Origin: Aquimarina algiphila
GTDB taxonomy: Bacteria > Bacteroidota > Bacteroidia > Flavobacteriales > Flavobacteriaceae
Length of the DNA: 64,000 bases
NCBI RefSeq assembly: GCF_007489275.1
Contig: NZ_VLNR01000004.1
Span: 92,636 to 156,635 of the forward strand
Reading direction: 5' to 3'
Numbering within the stretch: the stretch's first letter is position 1; each line of letters begins with the position of its first letter. A program made the translations under genes and the position numbers. Positions 44,443-53,114 of this stretch are shown piece by piece. The notes under the pieces were generated by a model. It was not told the origin of the DNA. It saw only the letters and a program-made list of their open reading frames with translations, and made no database searches.

Positions 44443-46842
44443 ATGTTTGCATTAATACGTAAAGAAATTAATACTTTTTTTTCCTCTGCAGTAGGATATC
44501 TTGTTATTGCTATATTTTTGACGCTTAATGGCCTTTTCTTATGGGTATTCAAAGGACAGTTCAATATTCTTGACAGTGGATTTGCAAATCTATCTCCTTT
44601 TTTTCAAATTGCTCCATGGGTACTACTATTCTTAATTCCGGCTGTGACAATGAGAAGTTTTGCCGAGGAGAAAAAACAAGGTACTCTTGAAGTATTATTT
44701 ACCAAACCCATACAAAAATGGCATTTGGTAGTTGGGAAATATTTGGGAAGCCTCTCTTTAATCCTTATTGCTATTATTCCTACATTATTATATATTCTTA
44801 CTATATATCAACTCGGAAAACCCATTGGTAATCTTGACATAGGTAGTACATTGGGATCATACATCGCTTTGCTTCTGCTAGGTTCGTCATATACTGCAAT
44901 TGGGATATTTTCTTCTTCAATTACCAACAATCAAATCGTTTCTTTTTTAGTCGGTTTATTTCTATGTTTTGTTTTCTATTTCGGATTTAGTGGATTAGCA
45001 AATTACACATTATTTGGATCTCCCAATATAACCTTAGGGCAATTTGGAATGCAATTACATTATGAACGTATGAGTGAAGGTATTCTTGATACAAGAGATG
45101 TCTTCTATTTCTTAAGTTGTATATTGATATTTATTGCACTTACTATTGTAGTTCTAAAAAAAAGCTCTTTAAAACAAAAAATTAAACCTGCAAGTATTAC
45201 ATTGATATTTGCTTTTGTATTAAGTATAATAGGAAATACATTCTATAAGCGTTTTGATCTTACTCAAGATCAGCGTTTCACTCTTTCTGAAGCTACAAAA
45301 AACATAATAGAAGAAGCAGATGTTCCTATATTGATAGAAGTCTTATTAGAGGGCGATTTCCCTTCAGAATTTAGGCGTTTACAATTAGAAACAAAACAAT
45401 TATTAGAAGAGTTTAATGTTTTAAATTCCAATATACAATACATTTTCACGAACCCCCTTGAAGAAGAAGAATTACGCTCTCAAACTATTGTAGAATTGCA
45501 AAGATTTGGGTTAACTCCGATGGAAGTTAGCGTACAGGAGAGCGGAAAGACTGAAATTGAAACTGTGGTTCCCTGGGCACTTATAAGCCTTAAGGATCAA
45601 AGTGTAAAAATTCCTTTGATCAAAAATACGATTGGAGCAACCACCGAAGAACGAGTAAACAGTTCAATACAACAATTAGAATATGCATTTATAGATGGGC
45701 TAACTAAACTACTTCACCCAAAAAAGTATAAAATAGCGGTATTAAAAGGTAATGGTCAGTTACCAGATATCAAAATTGCAGATTTTATTAAAACCTTACA
45801 GAATTATTATTTTGTCGGTGCATTTACTCTGGATTCGGTTGCGGGAAGTCCTGAAAAAACATTAGAAGACTTGCAAAAATTTGATATGATTATCAATGCC
45901 AAACCTACTATAGCTTTTTCTGAGAAAGAAAAATATGTATTAGATCAATTTATTATGAATGGTGGTAAGTCATTATGGCTTGCAGAATCTGTCACTATGG
46001 AAATTGATAGCCTGATGAATCCAGAGGGATCATCTGTAGCAATTATGCAAGATTTACGATTAGGAGATGCCTTATTCTCATATGGTGTAAGAATAAATCC
46101 TGTTCTGGTAAATGATTTATATTCTGCTCCATTGGTACTAGCATCAGGACAAGGAAACGAAACCCAATTTACACCCTATCCCTGGTTTTATGGATCATTA
46201 ACCAAAAGCACTAGTAATCATCCTATTGTAAAAAACATAGAATCTGTAAAATTTGACTTTTCTAATCAATTAGATACCTTGAAAAACAATATTAAGAAAA
46301 CTATACTACTTACAAGTTCTGATAAATCAAAAACTGAAGGTGTCCCAAAAGAAATCAGATTAGAAAATATTATAAGAAAAAAACCAGATATCACAAGTTA
46401 TACAGAAGGACCTCAAAATCTCGCTGTACTTTTAGAAGGAAGTTTTAAATCTGTATATAAAAGCAGGATAAAACCTTATAAAATAGCATCTCATGTAGAT
46501 GATAGTAAACCTACAAAGATGGTGGTGGTTGCTGATGGAGACATTATTAAAAATCAAGTGCGTAAAGGACAGCCCTTGCCTCTCGGATTTGATCCTGCTA
46601 TGAATTTGAACTATGGTAATAAAGAATTTCTTTTAAATACAGTAAATTATCTATTAGACGATTCTGGTCTCGTTGAAATTAGAAGTAAAGAAATAAAAAT
46701 TTCATTTTTGGATATCGAAAAAGTAATTAAAAACAAGACCAAATGGCAAGTGATTAATATGATAGTCCCATTAGGTATTCTTGCTTTATTTGGGGTATTA
46801 TTTGCATTTATTAGAAAGAAAAAGTATCAAAAAAGTGTTTAA
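44443..46842 (+). CDS. gldFG: GldF-GldG fusion: gliding-motility ABC transporter permease plus GldG substrate-binding-like part
   Basis: The protein has 799 residues. Residues 1-240 are a complete GldF-like permease with six membrane helices and the ABC-2 segment SFAEEKKQGTLEVLFTKP. From about residue 245 the chain continues with no stop into GldG: a membrane helix (ITLIFAFVLSIIGNTF) and FYKRFDLTQDQRFTLSEATKNII, a large periplasmic domain, and a C-terminal anchor helix (VINMIVPLGILALFGVLFAFI). In most flavobacteria these are two adjacent genes. GldF/GldG with the ATPase GldA are required for gliding in Flavobacterium johnsoniae. The ATPase downstream is not obviously GldA. Confidence 0.9.
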   Translation: MFALIRKEINTFFSSAVGYLVIAIFLTLNGLFLWVFKGQFNILDSGFANLSPFFQIAPWVLLFLIPAVTMRSFAEEKKQGTLEVLFTKPIQKWHLVVGKYLGSLSLILIAIIPTLLYILTIYQLGKPIGNLDIGSTLGSYIALLLLGSSYTAIGIFSSSITNNQIVSFLVGLFLCFVFYFGFSGLANYTLFGSPNITLGQFGMQLHYERMSEGILDTRDVFYFLSCILIFIALTIVVLKKSSLKQKIKPASITLIFAFVLSIIGNTFYKRFDLTQDQRFTLSEATKNIIEEADVPILIEVLLEGDFPSEFRRLQLETKQLLEEFNVLNSNIQYIFTNPLEEEELRSQTIVELQRFGLTPMEVSVQESGKTEIETVVPWALISLKDQSVKIPLIKNTIGATTEERVNSSIQQLEYAFIDGLTKLLHPKKYKIAVLKGNGQLPDIKIADFIKTLQNYYFVGAFTLDSVAGSPEKTLEDLQKFDMIINAKPTIAFSEKEKYVLDQFIMNGGKSLWLAESVTMEIDSLMNPEGSSVAIMQDLRLGDALFSYGVRINPVLVNDLYSAPLVLASGQGNETQFTPYPWFYGSLTKSTSNHPIVKNIESVKFDFSNQLDTLKNNIKKTILLTSSDKSKTEGVPKEIRLENIIRKKPDITSYTEGPQNLAVLLEGSFKSVYKSRIKPYKIASHVDDSKPTKMVVVADGDIIKNQVRKGQPLPLGFDPAMNLNYGNKEFLLNTVNYLLDDSGLVEIRSKEIKISFLDIEKVIKNKTKWQVINMIVPLGILALFGVLFAFIRKKKYQKSV

Positions 46843-46911
46843 AATTCTATTGTCTATATTTGATAAAGAAAAGTATTAAACCTTAAATCTATCGATCCTG
46901 AAATCTTAAAT

Positions 46912-47685
46912 ATTGTACTTAAAACGGAAAACCTATCCATTGGATATCGAACCAAAAAAGAACTTAATGTAGTTGCAGCTGATATCAACTTGAAGTTACA
47001 TGAAGGAGAGCTTATAGGATTGGTAGGCGCTAATGGGATTGGAAAATCCACTTTACTTCGTACTTTATCTCATGTACAACCTCCTCTACATGGTAAAGTA
47101 TTGTTATCTGACAAGGATCTGTCATCATATAAATCTATAGAACTGGCTTCTCAATTAAGTATTGTACTTACAGAACAAATTGCTTCAAAAAACCTTACGG
47201 TACAAGAATTAGTTGCATTGGGCAGGCAACCTTATACCAATTGGGTTGGTAAAATGGCCGATGAAGATATAGAAAAAATACGTAAAGCGATAGAGGTTAC
47301 ACATATCAATGATTTGATAGAAAAGAGATGTTTTGAGCTAAGCGATGGTCAATTACAAAAAGTACTTATTGCTCGGGCAATAGCACAAGACACTCCTTTT
47401 ATCATGTTAGATGAACCTACTACTCATCTAGATATTTATCATAAGGCATATATTCTGAAATTATTAAAACGCCTTGCTTTCGAAACCAAAAAGACAATTC
47501 TTTTCTCGACACATGAGATTGACTTTGCTATACAGTTGTGTGATAAAATGATTGTAATGAATCAAGATGGTTTTGAATTTGGAAGACCCAAAGAACTAGT
47601 TCAAGCAAGAGCATTTTCTGGTCTATTTCCAGAAGACTTAATCATTTTTGACACCAAATCAGGAAGATATAAGGTCAGGAATTAA
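46912..47685 (+). CDS. ABC transporter ATP-binding protein (FecE/heme-iron type) with non-canonical start
   Basis: It has Walker A LVGANGIGKSTLL, Q-loop VLTEQ, signature LSDGQLQKV (D replaces the usual G of LSGGQ), Walker B FIMLDEPTTHLD and the switch His in STHEIDFA. The siderophore/heme FecE-like layout and the loop ALGRQPYTNW support iron-complex uptake. The conserved first strand (VLKTENLSIGY) lies upstream of the first TTG (46990). The only start that includes it is an ATT at 46912, because a TAA closes the frame at 46864 and no ATG, GTG or TTG lies between. No permease or binding-protein gene is adjacent. Confidence 0.8.
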   Translation: MVLKTENLSIGYRTKKELNVVAADINLKLHEGELIGLVGANGIGKSTLLRTLSHVQPPLHGKVLLSDKDLSSYKSIELASQLSIVLTEQIASKNLTVQELVALGRQPYTNWVGKMADEDIEKIRKAIEVTHINDLIEKRCFELSDGQLQKVLIARAIAQDTPFIMLDEPTTHLDIYHKAYILKLLKRLAFETKKTILFSTHEIDFAIQLCDKMIVMNQDGFEFGRPKELVQARAFSGLFPEDLIIFDTKSGRYKVRN

Positions 47686-47704
47686 TAACTTCAATTTTTA
47701 TAGC

Positions 47705-48064
47705 ATGAATATCGAAGAATATAGGGGGCATTGTATTTCTAAAAAAGGAGTAACCGAATCATTTCCATTTGGGAAATTACCTGATGTATTAGTCTTTAAA
47801 GTACTCGGGAAAATGTTTACTGCTACTGACATATCTAATTTTGAAGCTATCAGTGTAAAATGTAACCCAGAAGATGTTGAACACCTTAGAGAAACGTATA
47901 TGGCTGTACAACCACCTGCATATATGAACAAAAAACACTGGAATAAAATTATGATGGATCATACCGTACCAGACTCATTAATCAAAAAATGGATAGATGA
48001 CTCTTATGATTTGGTAGTCAAAAATCTATCTATTCTAGAACGCCATAAGCTGAATGAATCATAA
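47705..48064 (+). CDS. MmcQ/YjbR family DNA-binding-fold protein
   Basis: I chose the ATG at 47705 (119 residues, MNIEEYRGHCISKKGVTESFPFG) over a TTG-initiated extension into the preceding gene. The sequence follows the YjbR pattern: the FPFG motif, VLVFKVLGKMFTAT, ISVKCNPEDVEHLRE, PPAYMNKKHWNKIMMD and the C-terminal DDSYDLVVKNL. The family has a CyaY-like fold that may bind DNA. Its biological role is poorly defined. Confidence 0.92.
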   Translation: MNIEEYRGHCISKKGVTESFPFGKLPDVLVFKVLGKMFTATDISNFEAISVKCNPEDVEHLRETYMAVQPPAYMNKKHWNKIMMDHTVPDSLIKKWIDDSYDLVVKNLSILERHKLNES

Positions 48065-48143
48065 CAAAAAGAAGAAAAACTTACCTTTACTTCCATCATT
48101 ATTTTGATTCCTTATCTTTATCTTTGGGTAAACAAAAAATTAC

Positions 48144-49493
48144 ATGTCAGAATACACACCGATCATTATTGCCATTGGGGTAATTATCATATCAATTATC
48201 ACAGGTTTTTTTATTGGTAAATATGTTGCTTCGTTAAAAAACAGAAGTGAAAAAAGTACAGTTAGCGAAAGAGCAAACCAATTGCAATTTCAGCTAGAGG
48301 AATATAAAAAAACGTCAGAAAATCAACTTTCAGAAATCGGTAAGGAAAGAGAAGAAATTCGTAGAGAAAAAGATTTCCTGAATACAGAGCTTACTCGTCG
48401 TAATGCTGAATTTGAAAATCTTCAACTTAAAAATCAAGAACAAAAAGACGAAGTAGAAAAATTACAGGAGAAATTCACTAAAGAATTTGAAAACCTTGCT
48501 AATAAGATTCTTGACGAAAAGTCAAATAAATTTACAGAACAGAATAAAGAGAATATTAAAAATATCCTTACTCCTTTACAGGAGAAGATCAATACATTTG
48601 AGAAGAAAGTAGAACAAACTCACAAGGAGAGTATAGATTACCACGCAGCTTTACGACAACAGATTCTTGGACTTAAAGATCTTAATGAACAAATGAGTAA
48701 AGAGGCTACCAACTTAACCAAAGCACTCAAAGGAGATAATAAAATGCAAGGAAATTGGGGTGAATTGGTACTAGAACGAGTTTTAGAAAAATCCGGACTT
48801 GAGAAAGATCGAGAATATTTTGTTCAACAAAGCTTTACCAAAGAAAATGGAGAGCGAGTTTTACCCGATGTAGTTATTTATTTACCCGATAATAAAAAAA
48901 TGGTTATCGATTCTAAAGTAACTCTTACGGCTTACGAACGGTTTGTAAATGAAGATAATGATGACCTAAAAGCGAATTATCTAAAAGAACATATCAATGC
49001 CCTTAAGCGTCACGTAGATCAGCTTTCAGAAAAAAACTACCAAGATTTATATGACATAGAGTCTCCTGATTTTGTTTTACTTTTTGTACCTATAGAGCCT
49101 GCTTTTGCTATTGCCATTAACGAAGACAATAAATTATATAATCAAGCTTTTGAAAAAAATATTGTGATTGTTACTCCTTCTACATTGCTAGCTACATTGC
49201 GTACTATCGATACCATGTGGAACAATGAAAAACAACAACGTAATGCCATTGAGATCGCCCGACAAGCAGGAGCATTATATGATAAGTTCGAAGGGTTGGT
49301 AAAAGACCTTACCGGAGTTGGAAAGAAGATAGACGATGCTAAGAAGGATTACTCTGCTGCAATGAATAAACTCGTAGACGGTCGAGGAAATCTAATCACA
49401 AGCGTAGAGAAGCTTAAAAAAATGGGGGCTAAAGCCAAAAAATCTTTGCCAGAAGCAATTATTAAAAGAGCAACTGAAGAAAACGATAACTAA
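48144..49493 (+). CDS. rmuC: DNA recombination protein RmuC
   Basis: The protein has 449 residues. It begins with a membrane helix (IIIAIGVIIISIITGFFIGKYVA, about 5-30), then a coiled coil rich in Glu/Lys to about residue 200. The RmuC nuclease-like domain follows: QGNWGELVLERVLEKSGLEKDREY, LPDVVIYLPDNKKMVIDSKVTLTAYERF and FVPIEPAF...ATLRTIDTMW. RmuC limits rearrangement at inverted repeats by an endonuclease-like activity. It stands alone. The short gap to the membrane-protein genes (11 bp) may place them in the same transcript. Confidence 0.96.
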   Translation: MSEYTPIIIAIGVIIISIITGFFIGKYVASLKNRSEKSTVSERANQLQFQLEEYKKTSENQLSEIGKEREEIRREKDFLNTELTRRNAEFENLQLKNQEQKDEVEKLQEKFTKEFENLANKILDEKSNKFTEQNKENIKNILTPLQEKINTFEKKVEQTHKESIDYHAALRQQILGLKDLNEQMSKEATNLTKALKGDNKMQGNWGELVLERVLEKSGLEKDREYFVQQSFTKENGERVLPDVVIYLPDNKKMVIDSKVTLTAYERFVNEDNDDLKANYLKEHINALKRHVDQLSEKNYQDLYDIESPDFVLLFVPIEPAFAIAINEDNKLYNQAFEKNIVIVTPSTLLATLRTIDTMWNNEKQQRNAIEIARQAGALYDKFEGLVKDLTGVGKKIDDAKKDYSAAMNKLVDGRGNLITSVEKLKKMGAKAKKSLPEAIIKRATEENDN

Positions 49494-49504
49494 AAAATGA
49501 ATAC

Positions 49505-49849
49505 ATGGAGTCGGATATTATAAAGGTTGTAACAAACATTTTCATAAGTTTTTTGACCTCTTTACCTCAAATAATCATAGTGATACTATGTTTATATTAT
49601 CTATATAAAGTAACATCAAAAACAGAAGGTATTCTATTGGCTGCAGGAAGTATAATATCATTATTATGCAGTGTTTCAATTTTTATGGCAAGCTCTTATA
49701 TAAGCCATTTTGAACAAATAGATTCTTATGAAACATTAGTATATATATCACATGGGCTTTCCTTTTTCGGATCCATCCTTTTTACAATTGGCTTTTTTCT
49801 GTTAATTAGAAAAACTATTAAAAATAAATCACTATTATCAAAAAACTAA
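49505..49849 (+). CDS. Small four-helix membrane protein, paralogue 1
   Basis: The protein has 114 residues and about four hydrophobic segments: IIIVILCLYYLYK, EGILLAAGSIISLLCSVSIFM, LVYISHGLSFFGSILFTIGFFLLI and an N-terminal one. It aligns with the proteins at 49854 and 51363 (shared IxxxYYxxK, GSII/GN and FIGSILFxIGxxxxI blocks). I recognise no named family. It is probably cotranscribed with its neighbour (gap 4 bp). Confidence 0.75.
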   Translation: MESDIIKVVTNIFISFLTSLPQIIIVILCLYYLYKVTSKTEGILLAAGSIISLLCSVSIFMASSYISHFEQIDSYETLVYISHGLSFFGSILFTIGFFLLIRKTIKNKSLLSKN

Positions 49850-49853
49850 AATT

Positions 49854-50183
49854 ATGATAGAATCAAATTTTTCTGAAATTTTACTTAGGTTCACTGGAGC
49901 TATATTTTATATTTTCCCTATTATACTTTTTATTATTCTTGCTATATATTATAATAGTAAAGTGGGATCTACAAAAGAAGGAGTTCTGATACTTGTAGGC
50001 AATATCCTTATACTAATTGTAGCGATTCTCCATCAATTTTTATACACATTCGTGGATTTGTGGGGCTTTGATATATATGCCATTATCAATGCAGGAGTAA
50101 ATGGTATTTCTTTTATTGGATCTATATTATTTCTGATAGGTTTATACATGATGATCCAAAAACTTATCAAAGCAAAACAATAA
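49854..50183 (+). CDS. Small four-helix membrane protein, paralogue 2
   Basis: The protein has 109 residues with four hydrophobic segments: IFPIILFIILAIYYNSK, GVLILVGNILILIVAILHQF, and GISFIGSILFLIGLYMMIQKL. It has the same architecture and spacing as the proteins at 49505 and 51363. It lies 16 bp upstream of the serine hydrolase gene, suggesting a shared operon. Function unknown. Confidence 0.75.
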   Translation: MIESNFSEILLRFTGAIFYIFPIILFIILAIYYNSKVGSTKEGVLILVGNILILIVAILHQFLYTFVDLWGFDIYAIINAGVNGISFIGSILFLIGLYMMIQKLIKAKQ

Positions 50184-50199
50184 CTCAAATAGTAATTTT

Positions 50200-51360
50200 A
50201 TGAGGTCAATACTTATAAAAAGCTTTTTCTTATTATTTCTTTTTGGGAGTAATTTTCAGAGTATCACTGCGCAACAAATGTATTTCCCGGAGCGCGGAAA
50301 TTGGCAAGAAAAAAGTCCTTCTGATTTCAAAATTAATAATCAAAAACTTCAGGAAGCCGTGCAGTATGCTAAGGATAATGAGTATTCTGGTTCAAAAGAC
50401 CTTCGTGAAGCAATTGTAAAAGGTTTTCGGCGTGAGCCTTATCACAAAATCCTTGGTCCAACAAAAAAAAGAGGAGGTCCCGCAGGATTAGTTATTAAAG
50501 ATGGATATATTATATCCAAATGGGGTGATGTTGAGAGAGTAGATATGACATTTAGTGTCACCAAAAGTTATTTATCTACTATGGCTGGTTTAGCGTTAGA
50601 TCATAAGCTAATTCCTTCTTTAGATGATTTTACATATAAACATATTTGGGATCACACTTTTGATGGTAACCATAACAAGAAAATTACCTGGAGACATCTA
50701 CTCACACAGTCTTCAGATTGGTCTGGGCAATTATGGGGAGGATATGATTGGGCTGATCGTCCTCCAAGAGACGGTGGTATAGATGAGTGGAAATATAGAA
50801 AACTTAATGACCCAGGAACAGTTTTTGAATATAATGATGTTCGAGTTAATTTGCTGGCTTACTCTTTACTTAATGTTTGGCGAACACCTTTACCACAAGT
50901 ACTTAAAGAAAATATTATGTATCCTATTGGTGCCTCTACTACCTGGAGATGGTATGGGTATGACAATTCATGGGTAACCATTGACGGACTAAAAATGCAA
51001 TCTGTAAGCGGTGGAGGTCACTCTGGTGGAGGATTATTTATAAATACTTTGGACCATGCTAGATTTGGGCTTTTATTTTTGAATAATGGTCAATGGAACG
51101 GCAAAGAATTAATATCAAAACAATGGATAGATGAGGCGATTCAGCCCTCAAAAGCAAATCCGAATTATGGATTTATGTGGTGGCTAAATCAAAAAGGTCC
51201 CAGGCATTGGGAAGGATTACCAGAACATTTGTATTATGCCGCTGGTTTTGGAGGTAATTTTATCGTTATTGATAAAAAACAAAACCTGGTTATAGTCACA
51301 AGATGGTTAGAGCCAAGTCAAATTGATGAATTTGTAACTAAAATTTATAATGCATTGTGA
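50200..51360 (+). CDS. Secreted serine hydrolase, class C beta-lactamase-like
   Basis: The protein has 386 residues with a signal peptide ending SITAQ. Penicillin-recognising enzyme motifs are present: SVTK (S119, K122) as SxxK, YND in FEYNDVRVNL as the Y-x-N-like motif, and HSGGG near residue 273 as the third motif. This pattern is common to esterases, D-aminopeptidases and class C-like hydrolases (PF00144), and substrate cannot be read from it. Downstream, the membrane protein gene overlaps its stop, so it is embedded in the small-membrane-protein operon. Confidence 0.9.
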   Translation: MRSILIKSFFLLFLFGSNFQSITAQQMYFPERGNWQEKSPSDFKINNQKLQEAVQYAKDNEYSGSKDLREAIVKGFRREPYHKILGPTKKRGGPAGLVIKDGYIISKWGDVERVDMTFSVTKSYLSTMAGLALDHKLIPSLDDFTYKHIWDHTFDGNHNKKITWRHLLTQSSDWSGQLWGGYDWADRPPRDGGIDEWKYRKLNDPGTVFEYNDVRVNLLAYSLLNVWRTPLPQVLKENIMYPIGASTTWRWYGYDNSWVTIDGLKMQSVSGGGHSGGGLFINTLDHARFGLLFLNNGQWNGKELISKQWIDEAIQPSKANPNYGFMWWLNQKGPRHWEGLPEHLYYAAGFGGNFIVIDKKQNLVIVTRWLEPSQIDEFVTKIYNAL

Positions 51361-51362
51361 AA

Positions 51363-51677
51363 ATGGATCAAGAATTTTCTGGAATATTAACATTAATTAG
51401 AGGAGGTATTATTATTTTCCCTCAACTGTTTATCTTAATAATTTCTATTTACTACCTCATAAAATCTGGTTCTATAGATGCAATTTTAATGAGTATTGGA
51501 AGTATTATAAATTTAATATGCTCAACTCTTTTTGCTATTGACTTGTATGCATATTTGGGAGATTATGGTTCTTCTGCCGATATGTTATATTATGCTATAG
51601 ATATATTTTTGTGTATTGGATTTATAATATTTGGAATAGGGTTAATTAGTTTAATTAATGAAAAAATGAAAAAATGA
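51363..51677 (+). CDS. Small four-helix membrane protein, paralogue 3
   Basis: The protein has 104 residues from the ATG at 51363. A GTG at 51357 overlapping the previous stop is possible. Its hydrophobic segments (FPQLFILIISIYYLIK, AILMSIGSIINLICSTLFAI, IFLCIGFIIFGIGLISLI) match the paralogues at 49505 and 49854. The next gene's ATG overlaps its stop by 4 nt (ATGA), indicating coupling. Confidence 0.75.
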   Translation: MDQEFSGILTLIRGGIIIFPQLFILIISIYYLIKSGSIDAILMSIGSIINLICSTLFAIDLYAYLGDYGSSADMLYYAIDIFLCIGFIIFGIGLISLINEKMKK

Positions 51678-52036
51678 AAAAGGCACTTGCAGTAATTATC
51701 ATCATAATTATAACTCTCTTTGCAGGATGGTATGCCTTTATATATTATGCTTCATACAGTGAAGGAACTCGAAGTGGAGAACTTATTAAGTTTAGTAATA
51801 AAGGAATAGTTTTTAAAACCTGGGAAGGAGAAATTAGTCAAGGTATCTCTGGTGCTCAAATATTTAGTTTTTCGGTTGAAGATAAAAAAGTAATAGAAAA
51901 ACTTGAAGAATTTCAAGGTAGATATGTAAAACTAAAGTATAAAGAGCGCTTTGCTAAAGTATCTTGGCTTGGAGACACAAAGTATTTTGTCATAGAGGTC
52001 GAAGAAGAAGAATCACCCCATTTTAGAAATAAGTAA
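51674..52036 (+). CDS. Conserved membrane-anchored protein with periplasmic domain
   Basis: The protein has 120 residues. It begins with an Ile-rich helix (ALAVIIIIIITLFAGWYAFIYYA), then about 90 residues containing SEGTRSGELIKFSNKGIVFKTWEGEI, IFSFSVEDKKVIEKLEEFQG and YVKLKYKERF. I recall close relatives in flavobacteria, some carrying an unsupported 6-phosphogluconate dehydrogenase label. No such domain is visible. It is coupled to the preceding membrane protein gene and its role is unknown. Confidence 0.75.
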   Translation: MKKALAVIIIIIITLFAGWYAFIYYASYSEGTRSGELIKFSNKGIVFKTWEGEISQGISGAQIFSFSVEDKKVIEKLEEFQGRYVKLKYKERFAKVSWLGDTKYFVIEVEEEESPHFRNK

Positions 52037-52112
52037 AAAGCAATGACATAAGGTCTGAAAAGTTTATAGATTATTAGCGACAATATTTATAAAACATATA
52101 GCTATACACAAC

Positions 52113-52655
52113 ATGAAAAAATATAAAACCAATATAGAATCCAGAGTAGTCATTTCTGAATTGATGCTTCCCTCCCATTCTAATTTTAGCGGAAAAATAC
52201 ATGGAGGGTATATTTTATCCCTAATGGATCAAATCGCTTTTGCTTGTGCCTCTAAACATTCAGAAACCTATTGTGTTACGGCGAGTGTAGACAAAGTAGA
52301 TTTCTTAAAACCAATTGAAGTTGGTGAACTCGTTACTTTAAAAGCATCTGTAAATCATGTAGGAAACACATCAATGGTTGTTGGTGTTCGGGTAGAATCA
52401 GAAAACATACAAACTGGAAAAATGAAACATTGTAATTCTAGTTATTTTACGATGGTAGCCAAAAATGATACAGGAAAAAGTGTTCCAATTCCCGGTCTAA
52501 TTTTAGAAAACAAGACCGCTATACGCCGTTTTGTAAGAAGTATTATACGCAAAGAAGATGCTACTATTAGACGTAATCGTTTTAAAGCTTCAGAGTTTGA
52601 ACTAGAATCTCATATAGAAGTACTTAAAGAATATAATGTAAAAATTAATTTATAA
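52113..52655 (+). CDS. Acyl-CoA thioesterase, hotdog fold
   Basis: The protein has 180 residues. The N-terminal SNFSGKIHGGYILSLMDQIAFACASKH contains the hotdog active-site helix with Asp/Gly positions typical of YciA-type thioesterases. TASVDKVDFLKPIEVGELVTLKASV and SMVVGVRVESEN complete the fold. A short helical C-terminal extension carries several Arg residues. It hydrolyses acyl-CoA in the cytoplasm. It stands 76 bp after the preceding operon, so it is probably a separate transcript. Confidence 0.92.
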   Translation: MKKYKTNIESRVVISELMLPSHSNFSGKIHGGYILSLMDQIAFACASKHSETYCVTASVDKVDFLKPIEVGELVTLKASVNHVGNTSMVVGVRVESENIQTGKMKHCNSSYFTMVAKNDTGKSVPIPGLILENKTAIRRFVRSIIRKEDATIRRNRFKASEFELESHIEVLKEYNVKINL

Positions 52656-52730
52656 TTAAACGGTGATCATTACGTTATATGTACTAATTATCAAAAACTT
52701 TGTATATTTCCTATCAAAAAACCCCATGCT

Positions 52731-53108
52731 ATGAAAAATATCTCTAAGAAGTTTCTTCTACTGTTAACTGTTATCTTTTGTTTTAACTGCAGTAGTAGTG
52801 ATGATACTGAGCCTATGCCTGATGGAGGTCCAGACACAAATCCTAATCCAAACAAAATAACAACATATGATGCCGATGTAAAAGCCATCATAGATGGACA
52901 ATGTCTACGTTGTCATACTATTCCATTGGCAGAAGGAGCTACTTTTCCTATGCGTAATTTTCAGGAAACTATAGATGGTGTAAATAGAGATCTTGTCCTT
53001 TTTGTTCAATCTTCTGGCGCTAATGTAATGCCACCAAGTGGAAGACTACCTCAAGCAACTATTGATATTATTTTAGATTGGGAAGCCGATGGTTTTTTAG
53101 AAAATTAA
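52731..53108 (+). CDS. Single-heme c-type lipoprotein (paralogue 1)
   Basis: The protein has 125 residues. The lipoprotein signal ends FCFNC (Cys20) followed by SSSDD, consistent with surface or outer-membrane export in Bacteroidota. A CLRCH heme c site (C58, C61, H62) is followed by a likely axial-ligand Met in VMPPSGRLP and a C-terminal IDIILDWEADGFLEN helix. It resembles the lipoprotein at 54509. Small cytochromes of this shape carry or accept electrons in the periplasm. It converges with the DUF5777 gene, with only 6 bp between stops. Confidence 0.82.
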   Translation: MKNISKKFLLLLTVIFCFNCSSSDDTEPMPDGGPDTNPNPNKITTYDADVKAIIDGQCLRCHTIPLAEGATFPMRNFQETIDGVNRDLVLFVQSSGANVMPPSGRLPQATIDIILDWEADGFLEN

Positions 53109-53114
53109 GATTGC

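Noticed and set aside
48119..48126. TATCTTTG, a full match to the TAnnTTTG promoter element, before rmuC.
   Set aside because: No -33 TTTG occurs at suitable spacing; the nearest is only 12 nt away, so a promoter cannot be supported.
51674..52036. 6-phosphogluconate dehydrogenase label recalled for relatives of the anchored protein.
   Set aside because: At 120 residues with a membrane anchor and no Rossmann motif it cannot be that enzyme.
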